A stretch of 64,000 nt of DNA from JAFGDI01 sp963667715 (GCA_963667715.1 OY763926.1:1798001-1862000), one strand, 5' to 3'. Counted from the stretch's first letter, positions 45,371 through 54,856 are shown. Program-made: numbers and translations. Notes: generated by a model from the sequence alone, not told the origin.

Positions 45371-46291
45371 ATGCCAAATAATAATCAGATGCATGTTCCC
45401 CAGTTAAAAGGGGGAGTGATTGGTTTTATTGTTGTTGTTTTTATTCTTATCTTACTCTCTACCCAGATGTATAAGACTGTGCCACCTGGACATGTTGGAG
45501 TTGCTACCTTGTTCGGTAAAGTGCAGATGACACCTTATGAAGAGGGTATCCATTTCCCTGTTAACCCATTATACCGCTGGGAACTGTACGATGCTCGTAT
45601 GAAGACTCATTCCGAAACCGCAGCCGTTCCAAGTCAGGACCAGCTGCGTACTATGGTTGATATCTCTGTACAGTTTCGTGTTGACGGGACTATGGTGCCT
45701 GTTATCTTAAAGGAAACTGGTACATTTGAACAGGTTATGAGCGTTCACCTTGTTCCTAAGGTTCGTTCTCTGCTAAGAGAGCAGGGTAAAAAGGTTAAGA
45801 GAGCTGAAGATTTCTTCTCCGATGAAATGCAGGATACTTTCCAGAAAACTCTTACTGAGGATTTGATGTCCTATCTTGCCCCGAAGGGAATTATTGTCGA
45901 ACAGGTCCTACTCAGAGATATCAAACTGCCGGAATTCATTCTGCGTGCTATCGAATCTAAGAAAGAACGTGAGCAGGAAGTTGAAAAACAAAAAGCCGAG
46001 CTCGAACGTTACGAAACGGAACAGAAAGAGCTGGTTGTTAAAGCAAATGCAGAAAAAGAAGCTGCATCTATGGAAGCCGAAAAGAAGAAAATGCTTGCTG
46101 ATGCCCAGGCTTATGAGATCGAAAAGATCAATGCTGCGATTATGAACAATCCGGCTTATATCCAGCTGGAAGCATTAAAGACCCTTGCCGATATCTCTAA
46201 CGACCCGGCAAGTAAGATATACTTTATCAACGGCGATAGCCCAATGCCGGTACCACTAATGCATATCGGCGAAAAGCAGGAAACCAAATAA
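45371..46291 (+). CDS. SPFH/prohibitin-family membrane protein
   Basis: 306 residues. One N-terminal membrane helix (about 14-33), then the SPFH domain: TVPPGHVGVATLFGKVQ, EGIHFPVNPLYRWELYDAR, SQDQLRTMVDISVQFRV and VEQVLLRDIKLPEFILRAIE. A long charged coiled coil (about 195-265) drives ring assembly. Bacterial relatives organise membrane domains or hold FtsH-type proteases (HflK/C). It is a single gene, unlike the usual hflK-hflC pair, and closest in style to eukaryotic prohibitin. AAGGAG lies upstream. Confidence 0.9.
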   Translation: MPNNNQMHVPQLKGGVIGFIVVVFILILLSTQMYKTVPPGHVGVATLFGKVQMTPYEEGIHFPVNPLYRWELYDARMKTHSETAAVPSQDQLRTMVDISVQFRVDGTMVPVILKETGTFEQVMSVHLVPKVRSLLREQGKKVKRAEDFFSDEMQDTFQKTLTEDLMSYLAPKGIIVEQVLLRDIKLPEFILRAIESKKEREQEVEKQKAELERYETEQKELVVKANAEKEAASMEAEKKKMLADAQAYEIEKINAAIMNNPAYIQLEALKTLADISNDPASKIYFINGDSPMPVPLMHIGEKQETK

Positions 46292-46312
46292 TCCTGCCCA
46301 TAATTAAAACAA

Positions 46313-46353
46313 AAGACCTGTGCAGCCACCAAACCGCACAGGTCTTATTTTTT
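46313..46353 (+). terminator. Terminator of the prohibitin-like gene
   Basis: An 11-bp stem (AAGACCTGTGC with GCACAGGTCTT) is followed by ATTTTTTT. Confidence 0.9.
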
Positions 46354-46394
46354 TAGTTTGTGATTCTATAACCGTAGAAGCGATTATAATATAA

Positions 46395-47897
46395 TTATGA
46401 AATAAGCTGATTATTCGTTACCCTAGCTACGATCTTCGTCAGCAGAAACTTCAATTGCGGCTGTTTTATCTCATCAAGCAGCTCACGACATTGTTCCAGA
46501 TACTCCTCCAGCAGTTTCTCTGTCTCAGCGATCTTCTGACTATCTGTCATCTCGCCAAAGCAGTCCAGAATACTTAGCTCGCCGCCATCTGTGTTTATAT
46601 CATCGAGATCATCTTTTATCTGATATGCTATTCCCAGCAGACTGCTCAGCTTTTCCAGTATATCATATACTTCCGCCTCAGCATTAGCCAGATACGCTCC
46701 GCATTTCAGTGCCGCCGCAAAGGCAGGGGACGTCTTCGCCTTAAATATCTCCAAAACTGTTTCCAATGGCAGCTGTTTGCCGTTGTTTTCCAGCTCCATT
46801 CCCTGACCGATCGTCAGCATCTGATGGGCCGAAGCTATCTCTGCTATTAGCTTACCTTTAATCTCCGGCTCAACCGTCAGGTTCGCCAATAGCGAATACC
46901 CTGTTCCAATCAGGAAATCTCCGGCATTAATAGCATAAGCACTACCAAACCGCGCATTCAGTGTCGGTTCGCCATATCGCTCACTGTCATTATCCTCTAT
47001 GTCATCATGTATCAACGACGCCTTATGGAAAAACTCGATCGCTATAGATGTTTGGATCAACTCCTTTGGAAAGACACTATCACCTGTTATCGCTTCGTAA
47101 ACCGCCGCTGTGATAAATGGCCGATATCGCTTTCCGTTACCTGCCGCATATTCTATCGAATTACTCGCCGTAGACCCGGTAAGCGGTATTTTATTATCCG
47201 TCAAAATACTCATTAGCCTCTCATATTCAAACCAGCTCTGCACCTGCTCTTTTATCTGGATATGATCCGCCAGTTTATTATCCGCACTATACTCTATCTT
47301 CAATGCTGCTTCCAACTGCTCCAGATCTACTCTCGTATCCTCGCAGCCGTCAACTAGCAGCGGCACTGCTATCGCTGGGATCGCGGCATTGTTAATATGG
47401 TCAAATGCCTTCCTCAATGCCTCCAGACAGCTAACTCCTATTATCCCCGATATCTGACCTGTCTTTATCAGCTCAGCAACTATCGGTGACCCTTCCGCGA
47501 TCAGCGAAACGTAACCCATTTCCTGGGCTTTTTTCTCTATCCCGGATATATCACATCTCTGACAGTGATTGCAGATCAACCCTACATGATCCATCGTGCC
47601 CTGACACTCTTTGGACGATGCCAGACATCTTGGCAGCAGCAGCAGTCTTTTCTCCACCGGCACCGCCTTTATCCACGGCTGCCAGAGCTGATTATTGAGC
47701 TGGATCATGATATACGCTACCAGCTCCTGCTCTGACGGATTATCACAGATATACTCACCTGCAAGCTCAAACAGCCTCTCAAAATTAACAGGGGGGATAA
47801 TATTGAGATTATCGAGCCATGCTGCTACCTTGGCAGTGATCTCATTCCTTTGCTCGCTGGTCTGCGGGATAATATATTGTATTTCTCTATTCTGCAA
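46395..47897 (-). CDS. DUF116 domain fused to a polyprenyl diphosphate synthase
   Basis: 500 residues from a TTG with no obvious ribosome site. Residues 1-about 200 match DUF116: LLLLPRCLASSKEC, then GLICNHCQRCDI, a Cys set fit for metal or an iron-sulfur cluster, and GVSCLEALRKAF. The rest is a trans-prenyltransferase: GKRYRPFITAAVYEA, first Asp motif SLIHDDIEDNDSERYGEPT, and second motif YQIKDDLDDINTDGG. The second part makes linear isoprenoid diphosphates for quinones or undecaprenyl-type carriers; chain length cannot be told. The fusion is unusual: DUF116 may sense or modify something tied to isoprenoid supply. Confidence 0.88.
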   Translation of the reverse strand: MQNREIQYIIPQTSEQRNEITAKVAAWLDNLNIIPPVNFERLFELAGEYICDNPSEQELVAYIMIQLNNQLWQPWIKAVPVEKRLLLLPRCLASSKECQGTMDHVGLICNHCQRCDISGIEKKAQEMGYVSLIAEGSPIVAELIKTGQISGIIGVSCLEALRKAFDHINNAAIPAIAVPLLVDGCEDTRVDLEQLEAALKIEYSADNKLADHIQIKEQVQSWFEYERLMSILTDNKIPLTGSTASNSIEYAAGNGKRYRPFITAAVYEAITGDSVFPKELIQTSIAIEFFHKASLIHDDIEDNDSERYGEPTLNARFGSAYAINAGDFLIGTGYSLLANLTVEPEIKGKLIAEIASAHQMLTIGQGMELENNGKQLPLETVLEIFKAKTSPAFAAALKCGAYLANAEAEVYDILEKLSSLLGIAYQIKDDLDDINTDGGELSILDCFGEMTDSQKIAETEKLLEEYLEQCRELLDEIKQPQLKFLLTKIVARVTNNQLIS

Positions 47898-47924
47898 TTC
47901 AATAAATATTCATGTGGTTATAAT

Positions 47925-47963
47925 AAAAAAAACAGGACGGCCCAAAAATAAGGGCTGTCCTGT
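47925..47963 (-). terminator. ackA terminator
   Basis: A 12-bp stem (ACAGGACAGCCC with GGGCCGTCCTGT on the minus strand, one mismatch or wobble) is followed by a run of T, 40 bp after the ackA stop. Confidence 0.88.
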
Positions 47964-48003
47964 GGATTATAGCAAATTCAGAATATTAAAAAAGTAATAA
48001 ATA

Positions 48004-49218
48004 TTACTTTGCCGGGCATAGCTGCGGCTTAATGATCTTGAATGTCTCCTGAGCGATTACCAGTTCTTCATTGGTTGGTATTCTATATACCTGTACTTTT
48101 GAATCTGAGGTTGTTAGGTGAAGATCGTTTTTCTTGTTACGTTCTTCATCTAGTTCAATACCTAGATAGCTCAGGCTCTTGATGATTTCCTGACGGATAA
48201 TCCAGTCATTTTCACCTACACCAGCGGTAAAGACGATTGCGTCTACGCCGTTTAGTACTGCTACATATGCACCGATATATTTCAAAATACGGTAGTTAAA
48301 GGCTTCCAGTGCGTTTTTAGCGTCCTGGTCACCTTCCTGTGACTGCTTATGCACATCACGCAGGTCTGACGCTCCGCAAAGACCGAGCATACCGCTCTTC
48401 TTATTGAGCAGGTCATTGATCTGTTGTGGGTTCATTTCCAGCTTTTCCATCAGGTATAGTATTACTGCAGGGTCTATATCGCCGCTGCGGGTACCCATAA
48501 TAATACCTTCCAGTGGTGTCATACCCATTGATGTATCTACTACCTTACCATTGTCAAAAGCGGTTATTGAACCACCGTTTCCAACGTGACAGGTAATGAT
48601 CTTGCATTCTTCAAATGGCTTATCCAGCAGTTTCGCAGCCTTATGTGCTACATAGCCGTGACTGGTGCCGTGGAAACCATACTTACGTACCCCATGTTCC
48701 TTATAGATCTCAACTGGAATAGCGTACATATAAGCCTTCGGTGGCATTGTCTGATGGATCGCTGTATCAAATACCGCAACATTTGGGATATCTGTGCCCA
48801 GGCTCTTGATACAAGCTTCGATACCTGTAACATTTGGCGGATTGTGCAGTGGGGCAAGGTCGTATCTTTCTTTGATCGCCTTTATAACATCTTCTGTTAT
48901 CAATGCAGAGTCGGTAAAGGCCTCGCCGCCGTGTACTACTCTATGGCCGACACCGTCGATCTCGCTTACATCTTTGATCACACCGTATTCCGGATTAGTC
49001 AGCGTCTTTTCTACCAGTGCCATTGCGGCTGAATGATCCGGCAGATTTTCTTCAATTACTACATTATCCTTGCCCAGTGGGGTGTGAGTAAGGGATGAGT
49101 CTTTTTGGCCGATTTTCTCGACCAGGCCTTTAGCCAGTAGGTGAAACTCAGTATCAAGTATGTCAAACATCTGGTATTTGATACTGCTCGACCCGCAGTT
49201 GATTACAAGTATTTTCAT
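48004..49218 (-). CDS. ackA: Acetate kinase
   Basis: 404 residues, normal length. It makes ATP and acetate from acetyl phosphate. ASKHA-fold motifs are clear: LVINCGSSSIKYQMF (phosphate 1), VGHRVVHGGEAF, AVFDTAIHQTMPPKAYMYAIP, KYGFHGTSHGYVAHKAA, CHVGNGGSITAFDNGK and FTAGVGEN. AAAGGAAAGG precedes the ATG. It is separated from pta by about 215 bp with a terminator, so the two are neighbours but probably separate transcripts. Together they form the acetate-producing pathway of a fermenter. Confidence 0.97.
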   Translation of the reverse strand: MKILVINCGSSSIKYQMFDILDTEFHLLAKGLVEKIGQKDSSLTHTPLGKDNVVIEENLPDHSAAMALVEKTLTNPEYGVIKDVSEIDGVGHRVVHGGEAFTDSALITEDVIKAIKERYDLAPLHNPPNVTGIEACIKSLGTDIPNVAVFDTAIHQTMPPKAYMYAIPVEIYKEHGVRKYGFHGTSHGYVAHKAAKLLDKPFEECKIITCHVGNGGSITAFDNGKVVDTSMGMTPLEGIIMGTRSGDIDPAVILYLMEKLEMNPQQINDLLNKKSGMLGLCGASDLRDVHKQSQEGDQDAKNALEAFNYRILKYIGAYVAVLNGVDAIVFTAGVGENDWIIRQEIIKSLSYLGIELDEERNKKNDLHLTTSDSKVQVYRIPTNEELVIAQETFKIIKPQLCPAK

Positions 49219-49393
49219 CTTGCCTTTCCTTTGGTTGTCCTTATTATGCGGATTATAGCGATTATATCGCCTATAAATTTTTATAGTCTTGCGGTGTATT
49301 TAACATCGTCATAAGTGTTTCATTGCTTTACTGGATTTCCCCCCAGTAGGAACACTTATATTCTGTATCCGAATGCTGCGTATACAGTGTAAT

Positions 49394-49422
49394 GAAAAAA
49401 GGCAGGATATAGTCCTGCCTTT
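49394..49422 (-). terminator. pta terminator
   Basis: A 10-bp stem AAAGGCAGGA/TCCTGCCTTT with T6 on the minus strand, 11 bp after the pta stop. Confidence 0.9.
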
Positions 49423-49432
49423 GTATTTTTGC

Positions 49433-50428
49433 TTACATGCCCTGAATTGCTGTGATCGCTATTGTTGCCACAATATCGTCTGCGGAGCAGCCTCGGGATA
49501 GATCGTTCACTGGTTTGCCCACTCCCTGGAGGATTGGACCGTATGCACTGAACCCGCCCAGACGCTGTGTTACCTTATAACAGATGTTGCCGGCACCAAG
49601 GTCAGGGAAGATAAATACATTTGCCTGGCCCTTTACTTTGCTTTCCGGTGCTTTTGATGCTGCTACTGCTGGTACAAATGCTGCGTCAAACTGTAGCTCG
49701 CCGTCGATTGCATATTCGCCTTCAAATTCTGCTTCCAGTTTCGCTGTTGATAGTTCTGTTGCCTTTACCATCTTTTCCTGACCTGCACCACCAGCTGAAC
49801 CCTTGGTTGAATAGCTCAACATTGCGATCTTTGGTGAAATACCAAACTGCTGGGCGGTACGTGCTGTTGAGTATGCTATATCTGATAGCTCTTCTGCACT
49901 TGGATCGATTATCAAACCACAGTCTGAGTACAGGTAGGTCTCTTCGCCACGGCACATAAAGAACATGCTCGAAACGGTTTTGATTCCCGGTGCAGACTTA
50001 ATGATCTGCAGGGCAGGGCGGATAGTATCTGATGATGAATGTACTGCTCCTGCTACCAGACCGTCAACATCGTCTGTCTTGAGCATCATCATACCGTAGT
50101 ACATCTCGTCTTTTACTACTTCCAAGGCCTTCTCTGCTGTCATACCCTTGGCTTTACGAAGCTCATAAAATGCATTTGCATATTCTGCCAGCTTCGCTGA
50201 CTCCGATGGGTCTGTTACTGTTATATCTTCCAGTGGGGCATCTATTGCCTTTAAACCGCTGGTTATCTTCTCAACATTACCTAAGAGAGTTATTTTGGCA
50301 ACCTTGGCTTCGGTTACTATCTTTGCGGCTTCGATCATTCTTGGATCTGTACCTTCTGGCAGCACGATATGCTTAACATTTGACGCTGCTTTCTCAAGAA
50401 TCATACTTCTAAACTTTTCGGTTGGCAT
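49433..50428 (-). CDS. pta: Phosphate acetyltransferase
   Basis: 331 residues, the short catalytic form without the regulatory N-terminal domains of E. coli Pta. It converts acetyl-CoA and phosphate to acetyl phosphate. Motifs: IVLPEGTDPRMIEAA, DGLVAGAVHSSSDTIRPALQII, FADCGLIIDPSAEELSDIAY-like DCGLIIDPSAEEL, AMLSYSTKGSAGG, and NVFIFPDLGAGNICYKVTQRL. GAGAGGAC lies just before the ATG. It works with ackA, encoded directly downstream. Confidence 0.97.
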   Translation of the reverse strand: MPTEKFRSMILEKAASNVKHIVLPEGTDPRMIEAAKIVTEAKVAKITLLGNVEKITSGLKAIDAPLEDITVTDPSESAKLAEYANAFYELRKAKGMTAEKALEVVKDEMYYGMMMLKTDDVDGLVAGAVHSSSDTIRPALQIIKSAPGIKTVSSMFFMCRGEETYLYSDCGLIIDPSAEELSDIAYSTARTAQQFGISPKIAMLSYSTKGSAGGAGQEKMVKATELSTAKLEAEFEGEYAIDGELQFDAAFVPAVAASKAPESKVKGQANVFIFPDLGAGNICYKVTQRLGGFSAYGPILQGVGKPVNDLSRGCSADDIVATIAITAIQGM

Positions 50429-50819
50429 TATGTCCTCTCTGTCATTTCTGAATAATTTGCGGTAAGTTAATTAATAATATAAACTTAAGGCAGTAATAGT
50501 GTGTGGTTTCGGATTGCGTAACCCGTTTATTTTCATGCTTGCTGTTTAAATTAGCCTATTGAAGCTCTCTTCAAATAGCGATCATCCCCGTCGTTTTCTT
50601 TTTACCCCCGTAAAGAGGTAATTATCTAAAAAAAAAATAATACTGTCAAGACTATAAGTAGCTTTTTTTATAGATATTTAAATTGTTGTTTTTTTAACCT
50701 GTACCTACAAAAATGTCATTTGCTCGTGTTTTCGGTTAAAAAATGTTACTGATTAGCTTTTAACTTAAATCTCTATAGGATAGTGAGTTATACTAATTTG
50801 CATAGAGTACTTATTGCTA
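50429..50819. other. Intergenic region upstream of pta
   Basis: About 390 bp of AT-rich sequence with an A9-10 run near 50630. It should hold the pta promoter. There is no supported gene. Confidence 0.35.
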
Positions 50820-50853
50820 AAAAGAAAAGCCGGTCGTTTATCAGGACCGGCTG
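50820..50853 (-). terminator. Terminator of the small membrane/exported protein gene
   Basis: An 8-bp GC-rich stem (AGCCGGTC with GACCGGCT, 9-nt loop) is followed on the minus strand by TTTTCTTTTT. It lies 65 bp after the stop of the 60-residue gene and supports that gene being real. Confidence 0.88.
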
Positions 50854-50917
50854 GTTATTATTACTGGTTTTAACTACTGTAATATAAAACAATTATATTG
50901 TATTTTTATTAGTTATT

Positions 50918-51100
50918 TCAGGTCAAGATTGGAGGCGACCTCTCCGAGTGTAATGCTTCCTTTATTGAGTAACAGCTATACCCTGTCTGGTCATTTTGCT
51001 CCCAGGCTATTGCTTTAATATCAGATAATAACTCTTTCGCAAAACACAGCCCTGCGATCAGAACTAATGCAAATAAACTACATACCACTATATAATACAT
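50918..51100 (-). CDS. Small hypothetical membrane or exported protein (60 aa)
   Basis: From the ATG at 51100, with GAGGTG four bases upstream, the product begins MYYIVVCSLFALVLIAGLC, a membrane helix or signal peptide, followed by about 40 polar residues with one Cys. A clear terminator follows downstream on the same strand. I do not recognise a family. In-frame starts at 51130 and 51112 would add a short basic tail. Confidence 0.55.
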   Translation of the reverse strand: MYYIVVCSLFALVLIAGLCFAKELLSDIKAIAWEQNDQTGYSCYSIKEALHSERSPPILT

Positions 51101-51412
51101 CTTACACCTCATTCCTTTCTGGTTTGCCACTTACGCGGTTAACTCAGTTTTACTGATCACAGCCATTTTTTCGGCTTGCCTTCTATAAAATTATAAATTT
51201 ATTGAGCCAGAATTTAATTTTATGATTTATTTTTATTTTTCTATACCCTTTTTCAATGCTGAAAAACACAGGTCTTATAATGAAATTAGCATTTTTAGTG
51301 TTAAAATAAACAGGTTACCAACTTGGGCGGATATCCTTTTTATTTTGTATTATTTTTATGAAACCGTTAGACTTTGGTGGAAATAAATAAATATGAGGTA
51401 CCTGGTTTTTTT
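51101..51412. other. Intergenic region between divergent genes
   Basis: About 310 bp, AT-rich, holding the promoters of the small protein gene (minus) and the 51413 gene (plus). No structure stands out. Confidence 0.3.
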
Positions 51413-52120
51413 ATGATTTCGGAAAATAACAGTATAATTTTTGATATTGCTATACCAGCGGCTATTGCTTTTATAGCCGTTGTCTATTATTCATGGCGTG
51501 CCGGCAAAGATCGCAAACGACTTTTGATGCTCGGATATATCGCTACCCGCTGGAAAATGCGATTCCAACGTTATGATTTCTCCGGCACTCTCTCCACTAT
51601 AAACGGCAGCTATTACACCTTATTGGGCCATTCTCACTTTGGCTCGTCTGTACTCACTGGCAGACAGAGGGCGATCCCGCTGACTATTTTTGATTATCGA
51701 TTTGAACTCGGGGCAAAGATCAACCGCTCTGTCGTTAAAAAAACCGTTTTTATTGCCAATACCAAATATCCCAATCCCTCCATTTTATTTCTCCGGCATA
51801 AAAACATTCTGCCAATCGACAGATTTGCTCATTTTGAAATAATGGATCTCGAACATTTGTTCACTTCATTCGATATCCCTGTTACCGTCAGAACCGCTCT
51901 GAAAAAATATTCTGTCTATTCTGACCAGATAGATTCTGCCCAAACTATACTGACACAAGATTTCCTCTTGGCATTATCAAAGCTTGGTGCCGTCGATGTA
52001 GAATTGATGGGCGACATGGTTATCTGCTGGTCAGACCAGGTAGCCTCCCGCTATAGAATGGTCCAGCTCGCCGCCCGTATCGTCGGTTGCGGCTCAACAA
52101 TAAACAAAGCTTCTAAATAA
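51413..52120 (+). CDS. Hypothetical protein with one N-terminal membrane helix
   Basis: About 235 residues from the ATG at 51413; a TTG 39 bases upstream is an alternative. One membrane helix (about 11-30; IAIPAAIAFIAVVYYSW) is followed by a basic RAGKDRKR stop-transfer stretch, so the rest is cytosolic. The soluble domain has alternating strands (FDYRFELGAKINRS, KTVFIANTK) and ends with the pattern F...DLEHLF..FDIP..VRTALKKYSVYS and a ELMGDMVICW strand, which recalls DUF3137-like proteins of unknown function. The neighbours give no clue. Confidence 0.7.
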   Translation: MISENNSIIFDIAIPAAIAFIAVVYYSWRAGKDRKRLLMLGYIATRWKMRFQRYDFSGTLSTINGSYYTLLGHSHFGSSVLTGRQRAIPLTIFDYRFELGAKINRSVVKKTVFIANTKYPNPSILFLRHKNILPIDRFAHFEIMDLEHLFTSFDIPVTVRTALKKYSVYSDQIDSAQTILTQDFLLALSKLGAVDVELMGDMVICWSDQVASRYRMVQLAARIVGCGSTINKASK

Positions 52121-52138
52121 TCTTTTCTGTGAGTCAAC

Positions 52139-52308
52139 TTTCGCACTTTTCAAGTCACAGAAATCGCCAATAAGGGACTTCCTGTGGCATACTGAATTAA
52201 ATATACTTTCGATATTTGACTCGAAAACGAGATGAATGTCTCAAAATTTCATTCACAAGGCCCTGTACCGGCCTTTGTGTTAAACGCTGAACAGTCAAAA
52301 GTGCGAAA
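52139..52308. repeat. 12-bp inverted repeat 146 bp apart
   Basis: TTTCGCACTTTT (52139-52150) and its exact complement AAAAGTGCGAAA (52297-52308) bracket a non-coding stretch after the 51413 gene. It could be the ends of a small decayed insertion, a long-range stem, or chance. Confidence 0.4.
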
Positions 52309-52404
52309 CCGCACTGTAAATGTCTATGATAAATCAAAACCACCCCTTATTAGGGATGATTTTGATTATATGGATATCAATAGAAATGCATTTGCATCTC
52401 GTGC

Positions 52405-53499
52405 TTATGGTCTGCTATTTTCTAGCCAGTTATCGGCCAGTATCGAGAAGTCTTTTATGTCAACTATGCAGTCATGGTTTATATCTCCGATAGGGGATTG
52501 ATGGTCTGCATCACCGCAGTAAGCAAAGCGTGCTTCAAAATTCATTGGAATAGTAAATTCTGCATCAATAGTAGTTACTTCTTCTAATATATATGGAGGC
52601 AATCTAAAACCATTATCTTTAACTTGCTTTACCCATGGTGAAAATGTTTTAACATCTATTTTATCGTTGGCTGTGTCAAATATAAATTGACGAAGGTAAC
52701 CGGTTCCATTAGCAAATGACATCTGATAATCGATGATCGTCTGAAGTACATCGTGCCCATCTGAGTTTTTGTCTACTCGCCATGCAGTTCCATGATTATG
52801 GCCGCACATAGTCATAAATACCTGGTTATTGTCTTTTACCAGCTCGTTCCAGATCATCATTCCATTATCAGACATAAAACACGATGCCGGACTTTGACCG
52901 TCGAGATATAAGAGCTCATGGGATACTATTATAGTTGGTGTTGTTGAATTATCTTTGAGCGTGTTTTTTGCCCATTCAATTTCGGCACTATTCATTTCCC
53001 AGTCAAGGAACATAGCCAAAAACTTCCTCTCTCCAGCTGAAAAAATATGATAGCTGCAGCGACCGGTTGTGTCTGATCCTTTGTATGTTGGCATATTATT
53101 AAACCTTGAAGGGCCAAACCATCTTACAAATGAGTTATCGTCGAATGCATCGTGATTACCTCGGCATACTCCATATAAAATATTATTACTATCTAATTGT
53201 TTCATTGTTTGATCTGAAAATTCCCATTGTGCTTCATCAAGGCTATTGTCAACTACATCACCCAAATGTAAAGTGAATGCTATGTTTTCAGACTCACTAT
53301 TATCAACTATCCATTTAACCTGTGTTACAAAAGGATTCTCCTGACCATTATAACTACTGGTGTTTGGGTTCGCTGAATAAAACTGTGTGTCCGGCAGTGC
53401 GATCAAGGAAAACGTCTCTGCTGCTAGAGTTGCCTGTAAGCATAGTACAGCCGTTATCCCTGCACATTTAATAATATCCCGTTTAATTCTTCTTAACAT
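52405..53499 (-). CDS. Exported metallophosphoesterase with half-dockerin
   Basis: 364 residues with a signal peptide (ending LAAET). The calcineurin-like phosphoesterase core has all metal motifs: ALPDTQF (D-x-x), HLGDVVDN (GD-x-x-D), CRGNHDAF (GNHD), IVSHELLY (His) and MCGHNHGTAW (GH-x-H). A C-terminal segment GDINHDCIVDIKDFSILADNWL is the same half-dockerin type as in three other exported proteins here. It probably cleaves a phosphate mono- or diester outside the cell; the substrate is unknown. It is monocistronic as far as can be seen. Confidence 0.9.
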   Translation of the reverse strand: MLRRIKRDIIKCAGITAVLCLQATLAAETFSLIALPDTQFYSANPNTSSYNGQENPFVTQVKWIVDNSESENIAFTLHLGDVVDNSLDEAQWEFSDQTMKQLDSNNILYGVCRGNHDAFDDNSFVRWFGPSRFNNMPTYKGSDTTGRCSYHIFSAGERKFLAMFLDWEMNSAEIEWAKNTLKDNSTTPTIIVSHELLYLDGQSPASCFMSDNGMMIWNELVKDNNQVFMTMCGHNHGTAWRVDKNSDGHDVLQTIIDYQMSFANGTGYLRQFIFDTANDKIDVKTFSPWVKQVKDNGFRLPPYILEEVTTIDAEFTIPMNFEARFAYCGDADHQSPIGDINHDCIVDIKDFSILADNWLENSRP

Positions 53500-53902
53500 C
53501 TTTTACTCCTTACTAATTTGTTAGCGTTTATTATTTGGATAAAACAAAATCCAAATGCATATAAATATTTTCATTGTCATCTGTGGCGAAAATATAATGC
53601 GTATTGGTTAGTGAGTAATTACTTTTTGGTTAGAAGATTTTAATATATACAAAAAATGAATGATGGAGTTATTGATTGTTAGTGGTTTGCACAGGTATCA
53701 TTTGTTTATAGTTAACCTTTCATTAATGTTGTTATTATTCTTGCTCGTTTTGGTTATTTTTAAGGTGTTTAATTATTATTTAACCTAAGTGTAAGCTTTC
53801 ATTAATATAAATAGATATTATTTAGTGCTGTTGAAGTCGTCGCTGTTGACGATAATGTTTTTTGATAGTTCGTAAATAATAGTTACGAGAAAGGGTATTC
53901 AG
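53500..53902. other. Intergenic region before the PEP-CTERM gene
   Basis: About 400 bp between divergent genes. It contains an 11-bp direct repeat CTTTCATTAAT at 53717 and 53796, each preceded by a TTAACCT. It is possibly a regulator site, but there is no other support. Confidence 0.35.
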
Positions 53903-54787
53903 ATGAAGGATATGAAGAAGAAAGTTTTTACGTTTGCTGCTGCAGCATTGATGTCATGCTCAGCTTTTGGTGCTACTATTGCCCACTGGTCATTTGATAT
54001 GGCTAGTGAAATTTCCTCCGGCGTTATTTCAGATGTTTCTGGCAATGGCAATACACTATATGTACAGCACAAGGATGGTACTCCTGTTGAACGTCAGGCA
54101 GCCTTTAGTACTGATACATATGCTACACCATACGCTAATGGTGGATCAGTTAGAATGTACGGTAGTAATGCGGACGGTTTAGGCAGCTGGTATACTACTG
54201 CTGATAATGCACCATTAAATTCGATTGATTATACCAATGGCTATACAGTTGAAGTAATGTTCAAGATCACTCCTGAGTTTACCTCAGAAAATAATGCATG
54301 GGCTGGTATCCTGTGTCGTACTGGCAAGCAAAATGGTGATGCTGCTGCAAATGTCGCAATATCAAATTTAGGCGAACTGCAGTGGCAGACTCAAAGACTT
54401 GATGGCTCTGAATCGGCTGTCTGGTCCTGGGATTTACAGCCCACTGTTTTCCCAGAGTTCCATCATGGTGCTTTTGTAAACTATTTCAGTGAAGCTGACA
54501 GTCAGTGGCATATTGATATGTATGTTGACGGCTGGTTGGCTTATCGCAATACTGCTGGTGAGGATTTCAGAGGTATCATGAATTATGATTCAAATCCATG
54601 GGTTGTAGGTGCTCACACATGGAATGGTGGATTGGGCGGATACTATAATGGCTGGATCGACGATATCCGTATCAGCGATACTGCACTTACTCCAGACCAG
54701 TTTACTATGGTTGTTCCTGAACCTGCTACTATAAGTCTTATGAGTCTTGCTGGTTTGTATATTGGCAAGCGTCGTCGTAATAAATAA
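53903..54787 (+). CDS. LamG-domain PEP-CTERM protein
   Basis: 294 residues. A signal peptide ends near CSAFGAT. A single LamG/concanavalin-like domain (about 25-265) runs from IAHWSFDMASE to YNGWIDDIRISDTALTPDQF. The C-terminal sorting signal is VPEPATISLMSLAGLYIG followed by KRRRNK: the PEP motif, a hydrophobic helix and a basic tail. PEP-CTERM proteins are cut by exosortase and linked to surface polysaccharide; no exosortase gene lies in this window. It is probably a surface glycan-binding or structural protein. GAAAGGG precedes the ATG. Confidence 0.9.
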   Translation: MKDMKKKVFTFAAAALMSCSAFGATIAHWSFDMASEISSGVISDVSGNGNTLYVQHKDGTPVERQAAFSTDTYATPYANGGSVRMYGSNADGLGSWYTTADNAPLNSIDYTNGYTVEVMFKITPEFTSENNAWAGILCRTGKQNGDAAANVAISNLGELQWQTQRLDGSESAVWSWDLQPTVFPEFHHGAFVNYFSEADSQWHIDMYVDGWLAYRNTAGEDFRGIMNYDSNPWVVGAHTWNGGLGGYYNGWIDDIRISDTALTPDQFTMVVPEPATISLMSLAGLYIGKRRRNK

Positions 54788-54816
54788 GACCATAGGTGAT
54801 ATGTACTATTAAGCAA

Positions 54817-54856
54817 ACAGACAAGGGCTTATTAAGCTCTTGTCTGTTATTTTCTG
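54817..54856 (+). terminator. Terminator of the PEP-CTERM gene
   Basis: A 13-bp stem (ACAGACAAGGGCT with AAGCTCTTGTCTGT, one mismatch) is followed by TATTTT. Confidence 0.85.

Noticed and set aside
52232..52501. 89-codon plus-strand frame
   Set aside because: No ribosome site, its last third is antisense to the phosphoesterase gene, and it matches no family.
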